Shown here: in pieces, positions 8,119 through 14,743 of the stretch | How the letters are laid out: each line of letters opens with the position of its first letter | Position numbering within the stretch: the first letter of the stretch is position 1 | Assembly (NCBI GenBank): GCA_017538195.1 | Contig: JAFYJH010000121.1 | Coordinates: forward strand, 1 to 41,047 | Direction: 5' to 3' | Length of the DNA stretch: 41,047 nt | Source of the DNA: Prevotella sp. | Lineage (GTDB): Bacteria; Bacteroidota; Bacteroidia; Bacteroidales; Bacteroidaceae | Made by a program: the position numbers and the translations under genes | Notes under the pieces: model-generated | What the model saw: the letters and a program-made list of their open reading frames with translations, nothing else | Databases searched by the model: none | What the model was told of the DNA's origin: nothing

Positions 8119-8208
8119 ATTTCCGTTAAAAACTGGGTGGAACCTCACGGCGGCACCCAGCGCATTTCCGTTATAAGGCCGGGTAAGACCCTCACGGCGG
8201 AGCCCGGC
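8119..8208. repeat. Two tandem 45-bp hairpin units
   Basis: Each unit begins ATTTCCGTTA (8119, 8164) and carries a G+C-rich hairpin: CTGGGTG/CACCCAG (8133-8139/8154-8160) and GCCGGG/CCCGGC (8178-8183/8203-8208). Both loops share CCTCACGGCGG. Stem sequences differ while pairing is kept, which is covariation within one locus. Confidence 0.7.
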
Positions 8209-8297
8209 GAAAAAATAACTAACTAGCATAAATAAAATAACTAATAAAAATAAAAAATAATACGACAGTCACACTTGACTGCGATCAGAAAGTGCTG

Positions 8298-8328
8298 CAA
8301 AGGTAGGTGGAAAAAATCTGGTAGTCAA
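8298..8328 (-). promoter_or_regulatory. Minus-strand promoter TTGAC-N18-TACCTTTG
   Basis: TACCTTTG (8298-8305) is an exact TAnnTTTG and TTGAC lies 18 bp upstream of it (8324-8328). A transcript would start near 8293, run through the tandem hairpins and reach the Cys-rich ORF ending at 7686. Confidence 0.6.
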
Positions 8329-8342
8329 GACTTTTGGGCTTC

Positions 8343-8536
8343 AAAAAATCTACCTTCATCTACATAATACGATATAATAACTTGATTTTCAACGAATTAA
8401 AAAAATCTACACATTTCTACAACAAACGCACCTTTTTGTCGAGCCTCTGATTTCTGCTGTAGATTTGTGTAGATTTTTTCTTTTCCCCTAAACTTCGGCA
8501 TTGAAGCCGAAAAGTGTAGATAGATGTAGATTTTTT
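8343..8536. repeat. Four-copy, exactly symmetric 22-bp repeat array
   Basis: Copies A 8343-8364 and B 8400-8421 point right; C 8458-8479 and D 8515-8536 are inverted. Each reads AAAAAATCTAC, five variable bases, TCTACA. Both A-B and C-D start-to-start distances are 57 bp and the centre of symmetry (8439.5) is the same for A/D and B/C. The gaps (35, 36, 35 nt) share no sequence. Every copy holds two direct TCTAC half-sites 10 bp apart, one helical turn. Confidence 0.85.
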
Positions 8537-8677
8537 GTCGGTTTATTGCGTCATGGTAATTGAAATAATTGCGGAACTTTGCACCTCGATTCGGCCTTGT
8601 TTGGCCTGATGACGAGTGTTGTTTACAATTAAATTTACAATTAAAAAAAAGTTTTATAATTAAAAAAAATGATTTGT

Positions 8678-11404
8678 ATGAAGAAAACTTTGGTTTTAAC
8701 GTTATGGGCACTCTTGCCCATTGGCATGTCGGCGGCTTCGATTGTCACCGACGAGAATGGTATGCGATGGATTCAAGACGGATCGGATTATTACATCCTG
8801 ATTAGCGAATCTGCTTCTGAAACGATTGACGGTACGACTTACAGCGCCTCCGACTTCATCCCGGACGCGAATTTTCGTGCCTTCATCCGCACAAGCCTTG
8901 CAACGGGTTCAACGGATCGGGTCTATAAGGACGCAATGGCCGGCTACACGGACTTTGCCTCGGTTGAAGGATCATGGACTTTGACGACTACCAATTTCAC
9001 CTACACCGCAGGATTGGAAGTTTCGCAGGATGCAGGAATTGCGGATTTCACAGGCATCGGCTATTTCCACGCGCTCAAGGTGCTTGTCATCAAGCCGCAG
9101 GGCATTGCCGGAACCTTCAATCTGGATGTGACGAAGAACAAAAGTTTGGAGTATCTGCAGGCCATCGACACCGAGATGAAGGAACTGGACGCCCACGGCC
9201 TCACAAGCCTTGTGTGGTTAGACCTTGCGAGTACGCAGGCGAATAGCCCCAACACCAAACTGGAAATCATCAACATCAACGACTGTTCCAACCTTCGTGG
9301 CACTGCCCTTTATTATGGAAATGGCACAGCCAAGTTGGGTGCGACTCGGAACAACAATGTCCTTTATTTATCCAACACTGGTACTAATCATTACAACCAT
9401 ATCAAAAAGGTTTATGCAAGAAACTGCTCTACTATAAAACAACTACATTGTCGCCAATCTCTGATTGAGGAGTTAGATTTGACGGGTTGCTCCGACCTTA
9501 CAACGATGAGTGTCGAGCATGGTCTCTTGACTTCAGATAAGATTTACCTGCACGGTTGCAAGAACTTGTCATCTTTTGGCATGAAGCGCCAAAAATTAAC
9601 CGATTTGGATTTCCTGCTGAAACCCAGTGTGAACAGCGACGGCGTTGAAAGAACTGCTGAAGACATTGGCAAGTTAAGAAACATTCAGGTCAATGGCGGT
9701 TCTTATTGGATTCAGGAACCTTTCAATATGTACAGAAAAGATGCCGACGGCAATCCGATATATGTCACCAATGCCATCAAGGAGTTTGACGCGACTTATT
9801 TGAAACAAAATGTAAATCAGAAGATTCTGGTTGCCAACAATCTGCTGACCCGCTTGGATTTGCCAGACGATATCAAGGCAAACTTGAGTGAGTTTGAGTG
9901 TGACGGAAACCTGATGCCAACCCTCGATTTGTATAGTCTCAACAACAAAGGAAGGAATAATGAGCCAAAGGACACTATTGATCATATATCTGCCCACAAA
10001 CAGTACATCATCGCCGATGCGGAGGTGGTGAAGGGCGATGTTGCAGACGGTAGCAAAGACTGGGTGGCTGTTCACTTCGATGGTCGCAATACCGTCTATT
10101 CGACGAATTTCCCCGACGGATTAGACATCTACCACAACCGTTGGCGTTCGGAGCAGGATCTCACAAACAAACTGCGCCACGAACCGGATGCTTGGATATG
10201 TAAGATATCTGAAACGCAGGGCATGGCAGCCTCTGCTTTCAACAGCGCGATGACCTGTCCCGAGGAAAGCGACGAACGCCACTTGTTCCTTTTGTCGAAG
10301 GCAACCCTCGGAAACGAAGACCTCGACCTGAACGGCAGGGCAATCACCTATCGCCATAACACCCGTTACAACCAAGAAATTGATCCGACGACACAGGCAC
10401 CAATTGTGAATAGCGATGATGGTTCGTTGATATTTAGTAATGAATACGTTATGACGCGAGCAAATAGGCCAATCCCGTCCTATCATAGTTCTAATATCAG
10501 CGTACATGTGCTGACTAACTCTTATATTCTGAACATCAATCCTCTGACCAAAGTGGGTTCGGGTGTGGACTATTATTCCGGCACACTCTACCTCGACTAC
10601 GACGCACTGATTCCCAAAGGCGTGGAGGTCTATTTCATCAAGGGGGTGCTAAATAAAAACAATGTTCTCTATGAAAATGGCCAGAAGATCATCGAAGAGC
10701 AATTCGACATGCACCTATTCGGCGGCGACGGCACGGCCAACAAGATTCTGCCTGCCAACACGCCTGTCTATGTGAAGGCTGCGAAGGCCGGACTCTACGC
10801 CTTCAAACCCATCACGGAAGTCAACCTCAAGGGATGGGTGCAAAAGCGTACGATTGATGGCAATATCTTGTATGGTATGGAGAAGTCGGACTTGAGGGTG
10901 AAGTCGGAATACGTGTCTGCCCTCGCCGCTGCCAAAGCAGATAAGGCCGCCCAGACGAACCTGTTGGAGGGCTATATGGGTGAAAAATACACCACTTTCG
11001 CAGAAAATGCAGACTCCACGCACAAAGAGTTTTACAACATCGACAAGGAAACGATGATGACAGGCATCACTCCGCGCACGATTCTGACCTTGGGTCGCGA
11101 GGCCCGTACAGGAAAGATTGGTTTCTGGCCCTACAGCGGAACAACGCTTAATGCCCACCGCTGCTACATCACAGCAGATGCTTTCTTGGCAGCAGGCGGC
11201 TCGCCAGCGAGTAGCGGTGCGAGGGGCGGTGCCAGTTTCTTCTTCGGCTCCGATGAGGTGACGGGTATTCAAATCGAGGAGCGGAACGAGCCGACGGCTG
11301 TTTCCGAGGACGAGTGGTACACGCTTCAGGGCGTGAGGCTTTCTGGTCGTCCGTTGCGTCGCGGCGTGTATATCCACAATGGCAAGAAAGAACAGATTCA
11401 ATAA
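8678..11404 (+). CDS. Large secreted leucine-rich-repeat-like surface protein
   Basis: About 908 residues from ATG 8678 (MKKTLVLTLWALLPIGMSAA is a clean signal peptide; ATG 8669 adds three residues). Residues about 100-330 contain irregular leucine-rich repeats (FHALKVLVIKP, SLEYLQAIDT, SLVWLDLAS, IEELDLTGCSDL, IYLHGCKNL). The C-terminus WYTLQGVRLSGRPLRRGVYI followed by HNGKK is the tail typical of Prevotella-type exported proteins (YTLxGxR...RGVYIxNGKK). A surface adhesion or binding role is likely; no catalytic motif was seen. The 69-residue gene follows after 14 bp. The strange symmetric repeat array lies just upstream. Confidence 0.8.
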   Translation: MKKTLVLTLWALLPIGMSAASIVTDENGMRWIQDGSDYYILISESASETIDGTTYSASDFIPDANFRAFIRTSLATGSTDRVYKDAMAGYTDFASVEGSWTLTTTNFTYTAGLEVSQDAGIADFTGIGYFHALKVLVIKPQGIAGTFNLDVTKNKSLEYLQAIDTEMKELDAHGLTSLVWLDLASTQANSPNTKLEIININDCSNLRGTALYYGNGTAKLGATRNNNVLYLSNTGTNHYNHIKKVYARNCSTIKQLHCRQSLIEELDLTGCSDLTTMSVEHGLLTSDKIYLHGCKNLSSFGMKRQKLTDLDFLLKPSVNSDGVERTAEDIGKLRNIQVNGGSYWIQEPFNMYRKDADGNPIYVTNAIKEFDATYLKQNVNQKILVANNLLTRLDLPDDIKANLSEFECDGNLMPTLDLYSLNNKGRNNEPKDTIDHISAHKQYIIADAEVVKGDVADGSKDWVAVHFDGRNTVYSTNFPDGLDIYHNRWRSEQDLTNKLRHEPDAWICKISETQGMAASAFNSAMTCPEESDERHLFLLSKATLGNEDLDLNGRAITYRHNTRYNQEIDPTTQAPIVNSDDGSLIFSNEYVMTRANRPIPSYHSSNISVHVLTNSYILNINPLTKVGSGVDYYSGTLYLDYDALIPKGVEVYFIKGVLNKNNVLYENGQKIIEEQFDMHLFGGDGTANKILPANTPVYVKAAKAGLYAFKPITEVNLKGWVQKRTIDGNILYGMEKSDLRVKSEYVSALAAAKADKAAQTNLLEGYMGEKYTTFAENADSTHKEFYNIDKETMMTGITPRTILTLGREARTGKIGFWPYSGTTLNAHRCYITADAFLAAGGSPASSGARGGASFFFGSDEVTGIQIEERNEPTAVSEDEWYTLQGVRLSGRPLRRGVYIHNGKKEQIQ

Positions 11405-11418
11405 CCCTTTAATCAGAT

Positions 11419-11628
11419 ATGAACAAGATGAAACAAAAAACGAAAGCATACGTGAAGCCACTGATTGAGGTGGTTCCATTCAAAGAACCGCTGATGCAGA
11501 CGATTCTTCCGGGTTCCAACAGTACGCCCGAAGCATTTGGTAAGGAGTTTGATTTCGGCGGCGACTACGGCGACTTCCTGAGTTCCTTCGAGCGAGGCAA
11601 GGAAATCGAACCCCTTAAAGACGAATAA
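11419..11628 (+). CDS. Small partner protein of the LRR gene, unknown
   Basis: 69 residues. It has a basic N-terminus (MNKMKQKTKAYVKPLIEVV), a central LMQTILPGSN and a Gly/Asp/Phe-rich acidic C-terminal half (FDFGGDYGDFLSSFE). Short proteins of this shape (Y-x-K-P-x-x-x-V-V near the start, then a leucine/Ser-Gly segment and an acidic tail) often accompany large secreted proteins in Prevotella, but I know no assigned function. It has no ordinary signal peptide. A 14-bp gap to the LRR gene and a terminator right after it indicate a two-gene operon. A modified-peptide precursor is conceivable but no maturase is nearby. Confidence 0.65.
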   Translation: MNKMKQKTKAYVKPLIEVVPFKEPLMQTILPGSNSTPEAFGKEFDFGGDYGDFLSSFERGKEIEPLKDE

Positions 11629-11666
11629 TCGTTAGAATTTTTTAGCCTGAAACATAAAGCGTGAGA

Positions 11667-11707
11667 AACTCGGTGCTGACCTGCTTGGTTGGCGCCGAGT
11701 TTTTTTT
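11667..11707 (+). terminator. Rho-independent terminator of the LRR operon
   Basis: ACTCGGTGC (11668-11676) pairs with GCGCCGAGT (11692-11700), one G-T pair, followed by eight T. Its left arm belongs to a 17-bp sequence (11665-11681) repeated with one change at 12420-12436 beyond the toxin-antitoxin genes. Confidence 0.9.
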
Positions 11708-11761
11708 GTGTGGGTGTTGAAAAAAACTTCAGAAAAAGTTTTCAGATTTGGAAACTTTTGT

Positions 11762-11769
11762 TACCTTTG
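11762..11769 (+). promoter_or_regulatory. TACCTTTG promoter of the HigBA module
   Basis: Exact TAnnTTTG, ending 4 nt before ATG 11774. The expected transcription start coincides with the toxin start codon, so the toxin message may be leaderless. Confidence 0.65.
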
Positions 11770-11773
11770 CAGC

Positions 11774-12109
11774 ATGAAAGAGAGTAGAACAATATCGGCC
11801 TATGGCAAATACTTCAAGGATTTCATTGACTCACTAAGCGACGCTGAGGCGCGAAAGGTGTTTTATGTCATTGATATGCTGAAGACACAGGAACGCCTCA
11901 GTGCGAAGTTCGTGAAGTATCTGCGCGAAGAAATCTATGAGCTTCGGGCTGAGCACAGCGGAAATATCTTCCGGGTGTTTTTCATCTTCGACCGTGGAAA
12001 TATTGTGATGCTTTTCAACGGTTTCCGCAAGAAAACACAGAAAACCCCAGAGAGTGAGATAAAGAAAGCTATTCAACTAAAAAAAGAATATTATGAATCG
12101 AGGAAATGA
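11774..12109 (+). CDS. higB: HigB/RelE-family toxin (Gp49-like)
   Basis: 111 residues from ATG 11774. The fold signature is clear: SLSDAEARKVFYVIDMLKTQ, then KFVKYLREEIYELRAEHSGN, IFRVFFIFDRGNIVMLFNGF and KKTQKTPESEIKKA. These match the phage-derived Gp49-like/HigB group of RelE-type ribosome-dependent mRNA interferases. The order toxin-then-antitoxin and a coding overlap with the next gene are typical of HigBA. A longer frame starting at 11708 is not needed and would lie upstream of the promoter box. The module sits alone between two terminators. Confidence 0.9.
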   Translation: MKESRTISAYGKYFKDFIDSLSDAEARKVFYVIDMLKTQERLSAKFVKYLREEIYELRAEHSGNIFRVFFIFDRGNIVMLFNGFRKKTQKTPESEIKKAIQLKKEYYESRK

Positions 12110-12401
12110 CATTATGAGCGTTGATGAGATGATGGACGCTCGCTTCGGTGTTGAGGGCAGTGCAGAACGCGAAGCTTTCCGCAAGGAGGCTTATGCTTAT
12201 TGCGTAGGTCAAATTATCAGCGACGCTCGCAAACATGAGCGTGTGACGCAACAGCAACTTGCCGAGCGCGTCGGTACAAGTAAATCTTATATTTCTCGTG
12301 TGGAAAGTGGTCGTGTTGAACCTGGCGCAGGTTTGTTCCTTCGGATTCTGGGTGCGCTCGGTCTGCGCTTCGACGTGACGCATCGTATGGTCTTCGGATA
12401 G
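12093..12401 (+). CDS. higA: HigA-family antitoxin, XRE-type HTH
   Basis: 102 residues from ATG 12093, or 95 from ATG 12114. The first start overlaps the toxin gene by 17 bp; the second begins 4 bp after the toxin stop. Residues about 40-95 hold a Cro/C1 helix-turn-helix (ISDARKHERVTQQQLAERVG, TSKSYISRVESGRVEPG). It should neutralise HigB and repress the shared promoter at 11762. It ends in front of a terminator. Confidence 0.92.
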   Translation: MNRGNDIMSVDEMMDARFGVEGSAEREAFRKEAYAYCVGQIISDARKHERVTQQQLAERVGTSKSYISRVESGRVEPGAGLFLRILGALGLRFDVTHRMVFG

Positions 12402-12422
12402 GGCTGTATGAAAAATATAGAA

Positions 12423-12460
12423 ACTCGGTGCTAACCAGAGCAGTTAGCATCGGTTTTTTT
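12423..12460 (+). terminator. Terminator after higA
   Basis: CGGTGCTAAC (12426-12435) pairs with GTTAGCATCG (12443-12452), followed by seven T. The 5' part repeats the terminator sequence found before the module. PorE ends at 12505 on the opposite strand. Confidence 0.85.
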
Positions 12461-12504
12461 GTAAGAATGTTTGCCTGCAAGATTTTTTATTCAAAAAGAG
12501 CTTT

Positions 12505-14703
12505 TTACTCAATGTAATAGTCGAATTCGTCGTCGTCGAGCGATTCTTTTTCCTGTTTTTTCGGCTTCGGCAGTTCCTTCAACTGACCTTTTTCGTCGAA
12601 CATTCCGTAGGTCGTGCGCAAAACGGTGAACTCGGTGCGGCGGTTCAACTGGTTACATTCTTCCTGTTCTTTTCCGCTGAGATTCTGGATAAATTCCTCG
12701 CTCAGAACGTCGCCTTCTTTCAGGAATTTATGCTTCGAAGCCACTTTCTTGTTGATTCTCTTTGGTTTTTCCTTGCCATAGCCAACGGGCGTGAGTCGGT
12801 CGGCGGCGATGCCGTGCTCGATGAGGTAATTGACGACGCTTTCCGCGCGTTTTTGCGACAGCCGTTTGTTGTAGGCGGCAGAGCCTTTGAAATCGCAGTG
12901 GGCCGAGAGTTCGATGGTGACGTTGGGATTTTCGTTGAGCAGCGTGACGAGTTCGTCGAGGGCTTTCGTCGATTCGGGTCGCAGCGTCGCCTTGTCGAAA
13001 TCGTAGAAAATATTGTCGATGAGCACGGGCGCGGTAATCGACGCCAAGGGGAACTGAAGCGTGTATTCTTCGGACTCCTCAGCCTGTTCGACGCGCAGTT
13101 CTTCCTTGTGGTTCAGATAGCCCTTGCAGGTGGCGAGCATCACGTAGCTCACGCCGGGCGTGACGACGTATGTGAACGAGCCGTCGCTGCGTACGCTGAG
13201 TTTTTCGTTGGTGCCGTCGTCACCGACGAGATGCACCTCGGCGGCAGGCAGTTCGTAGCCGTCCATTTCATAGACCCAACCCTTGATGGCCTGCACGATT
13301 TCGGGATTGTCGAAGCTGTAGATGTGGTCCCAACCGCGTCCGTCGCCTCGATTCGAGCAGAAATAGCCTCGGTTGTACGGGCCTTCAAAGGTCATTCCAA
13401 AGTCGTCGGCCTGCGAGTTGAGCGGATAGCCGGGATGTTCGAGGATGTAAGTGTTGGGTGTTGAAGATTGGGTGTTGGATTTTTCGTTTCTCGTTCCTCG
13501 TTCCTCGTTCCTCGAAGGCTTCGCGATGAAAATGTCGAGACCGCCCATTCCGGCGTGGCCGTTGCTCGAAAAATAGAAGTCGCCGTTGGGTCGGAAGGCC
13601 GGAAACATCTCGTCGCCCGGCGTGTTGATAGGCTCGCCGAGGTTTTCGACACCGCCCATTCCGCTTGCTGTCAAGCGCACGCGCCAGATGTCGAGACCGC
13701 CTTTTCCGCCCGGCATATCGGAGCAGAAATAGAGCCATTGACCATCGGGCGAAATGGCGGGATGGGCGTAACTGGAAAGCGTGTCGTTGGAAATTTTGAC
13801 CTCCGTCGGCTTGCTCCACGACGCATCCGAGCGATTCGACTTCACGATTTCGGCAAATCGCGGACTGCTTGGGTCGGTTTTGCAGACGGTCAGGTACATT
13901 TCGCGTCCGTCAGCCGAGAACGAACACGCGCCCTCGTCGTAGTCGCTGTTCAAACCGCCTTGCACGACCTCTGGACGGCTCCATTTTCCCTTGTCGTCTT
14001 TTTCCGAGAAGAAAATGTCGCCCGGTTTCGTGCCCGTGATGCCGCTGAGTTCGTCGCCATTGGCTTCGTTGCGCGTCGAAGTGAAGTAAATTCGGTCGAA
14101 ATCGTCGCCGAAGAGCATCGGCGAATAGTCGGCGCGTCGCGAATTGAAAATTTCCATCTTTTTCACCGTGTAGCGCGAGCCGTTTTCTTTCCATTTCGGT
14201 GCATTTTGCGCCGATTCGATGCCGTTTTGCGTGAGCAATGCCTTGTCGGTCAACTTCCTAACTCCTTGACTCCCAGACTCCTTAACTCCTGACAAATACC
14301 ATTCGCCGCGAGCCGTCAGCGAGTCTTTCACGGCTTGAAATTCGGTCAGAGCCGCCTTGTATTCGCCGTTTTTCAGCAACAGTCGGGCGTAGGTGAGATG
14401 GTCGTCGAGTTCGGTCTGCTTGTAGCGGATGGCATTGCGATAGCCAGCCAAAGCCGCCTGAGTCTGGTTGATTTTCGCGTAGCATTTCGCCATTTTCAAC
14501 GCCCTTTGACCGCGTTTGTCGCGTTCTTTCGGCGGCGTGGTCTGATAGGCTTTCTTGAATTCCGTCGCGGCATCGAAATATTCGCCCAAAGCCAAGTATT
14601 TCTCGGCTTTTTTCAGGTGTTTGTCGCTGCCACACGCAGAAAATGCCGTGACCGCAACAGCCACGACGAGCAGACGGAATATCGCCGAAAATCTTTTCAT
14701 CAT
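12505..14703 (-). CDS. porE: PorE-like T9SS lipoprotein (TPR, beta-propeller, regulatory domain, OmpA)
   Basis: 732 residues (ATG 14703; 14700 also possible). Order: lipoprotein signal with Cys24 (AFSACGSDKH), TPR-like helices (about 30-125), PD40/WD-like propeller (about 170-470, repeats such as SPMLFGDDFDRIYFTSTRN, ISPDGQWLYFCSD, FRPNGDFYFSSNG), carboxypeptidase-regulatory-like domain (about 480-560), and an OmpA C-terminal peptidoglycan-binding domain (about 570-690, FYDFDKATLRPESTKALDEL, LSQKRAESVVNYL). This is the architecture of PorE (PG1058) in Porphyromonas gingivalis, a cell-wall-anchoring part of the type IX secretion system. Two repeat-derived insertions interrupt it (13451-13513 and about 14250-14289), both in frame. 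It follows topB by 40 bp. Confidence 0.88.
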   Translation of the reverse strand: MMKRFSAIFRLLVVAVAVTAFSACGSDKHLKKAEKYLALGEYFDAATEFKKAYQTTPPKERDKRGQRALKMAKCYAKINQTQAALAGYRNAIRYKQTELDDHLTYARLLLKNGEYKAALTEFQAVKDSLTARGEWYLSGVKESGSQGVRKLTDKALLTQNGIESAQNAPKWKENGSRYTVKKMEIFNSRRADYSPMLFGDDFDRIYFTSTRNEANGDELSGITGTKPGDIFFSEKDDKGKWSRPEVVQGGLNSDYDEGACSFSADGREMYLTVCKTDPSSPRFAEIVKSNRSDASWSKPTEVKISNDTLSSYAHPAISPDGQWLYFCSDMPGGKGGLDIWRVRLTASGMGGVENLGEPINTPGDEMFPAFRPNGDFYFSSNGHAGMGGLDIFIAKPSRNEERGTRNEKSNTQSSTPNTYILEHPGYPLNSQADDFGMTFEGPYNRGYFCSNRGDGRGWDHIYSFDNPEIVQAIKGWVYEMDGYELPAAEVHLVGDDGTNEKLSVRSDGSFTYVVTPGVSYVMLATCKGYLNHKEELRVEQAEESEEYTLQFPLASITAPVLIDNIFYDFDKATLRPESTKALDELVTLLNENPNVTIELSAHCDFKGSAAYNKRLSQKRAESVVNYLIEHGIAADRLTPVGYGKEKPKRINKKVASKHKFLKEGDVLSEEFIQNLSGKEQEECNQLNRRTEFTVLRTTYGMFDEKGQLKELPKPKKQEKESLDDDEFDYYIE
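13451..13513. repeat. Nine heptamers (63 bp, 21 codons) inside porE
   Basis: Uninterrupted heptamers: GTGTTGG, GTGTTGA, AGATTGG, GTGTTGG, ATTTTTC, GTTTCTC, then GTTCCTC three times. In the porE frame it encodes a hydrophilic RNEERGTRNE...TPNT peptide in a propeller loop. Nine times seven is a multiple of three, so the frame is kept. Confidence 0.85.
14250..14289. repeat. Octamer array inside porE
   Basis: CTAACTCC, TTGACTCC, CAGACTCC, TTAACTCC fill 14258-14289, with a further degenerate unit before them. It encodes SGVKESGSQGVRKL between the TPR and propeller parts. It is nearly identical (22 of 23 bases over the core) to the array in the PD40 lipoprotein gene at 16952-16983. Confidence 0.75.
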
Positions 14704-14743
14704 TTACAATAACGGAACTTTTTCGCTTTTATTGCCTCGAATT

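Larger units (their letters stand above)
7932..8677. other. Gene-free region of about 750 bp with several repeat and hairpin systems
   Basis: No convincing gene. Contents from left: an 8-bp inverted repeat TTAGCGTG (7967-7974) / CACGCTAA (8033-8040) enclosing 58 nt; two 45-bp hairpin units (8119-8208); a minus-strand promoter (8298-8328); the symmetric four-site array (8343-8536); a small hairpin TTCGGC/GCCGAA near 8494-8511; and a duplicated TTTACAATTAAA at about 8629-8652 just before the LRR gene. Confidence 0.7.

Noticed and set aside
8119-8208. mini-ykkC (guanidine-II) riboswitch
   Set aside because: Two tandem hairpins are present, but the terminal ACGR loops on short stems are not, and no guanidine transporter or similar gene follows.
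8032-8229. 65-residue minus-strand ORF (AGLRREGLTRPYNGNALGAAV...)
   Set aside because: It is a translation of the tandem hairpin units; no start context, and the repeat structure explains the sequence.
8343-8536. CRISPR array (22-bp repeats with 35-36-nt spacers)
   Set aside because: Half of the copies are inverted, the repeat centre varies, there are only four copies and no cas genes nearby. The resemblance of TTTCTAC...GTAGAT to Cas12a repeats is chance.
11708-11773. N-terminal extension of the HigB toxin
   Set aside because: The added residues are Lys/Phe-rich noise and the TACCTTTG promoter lies inside the extension.
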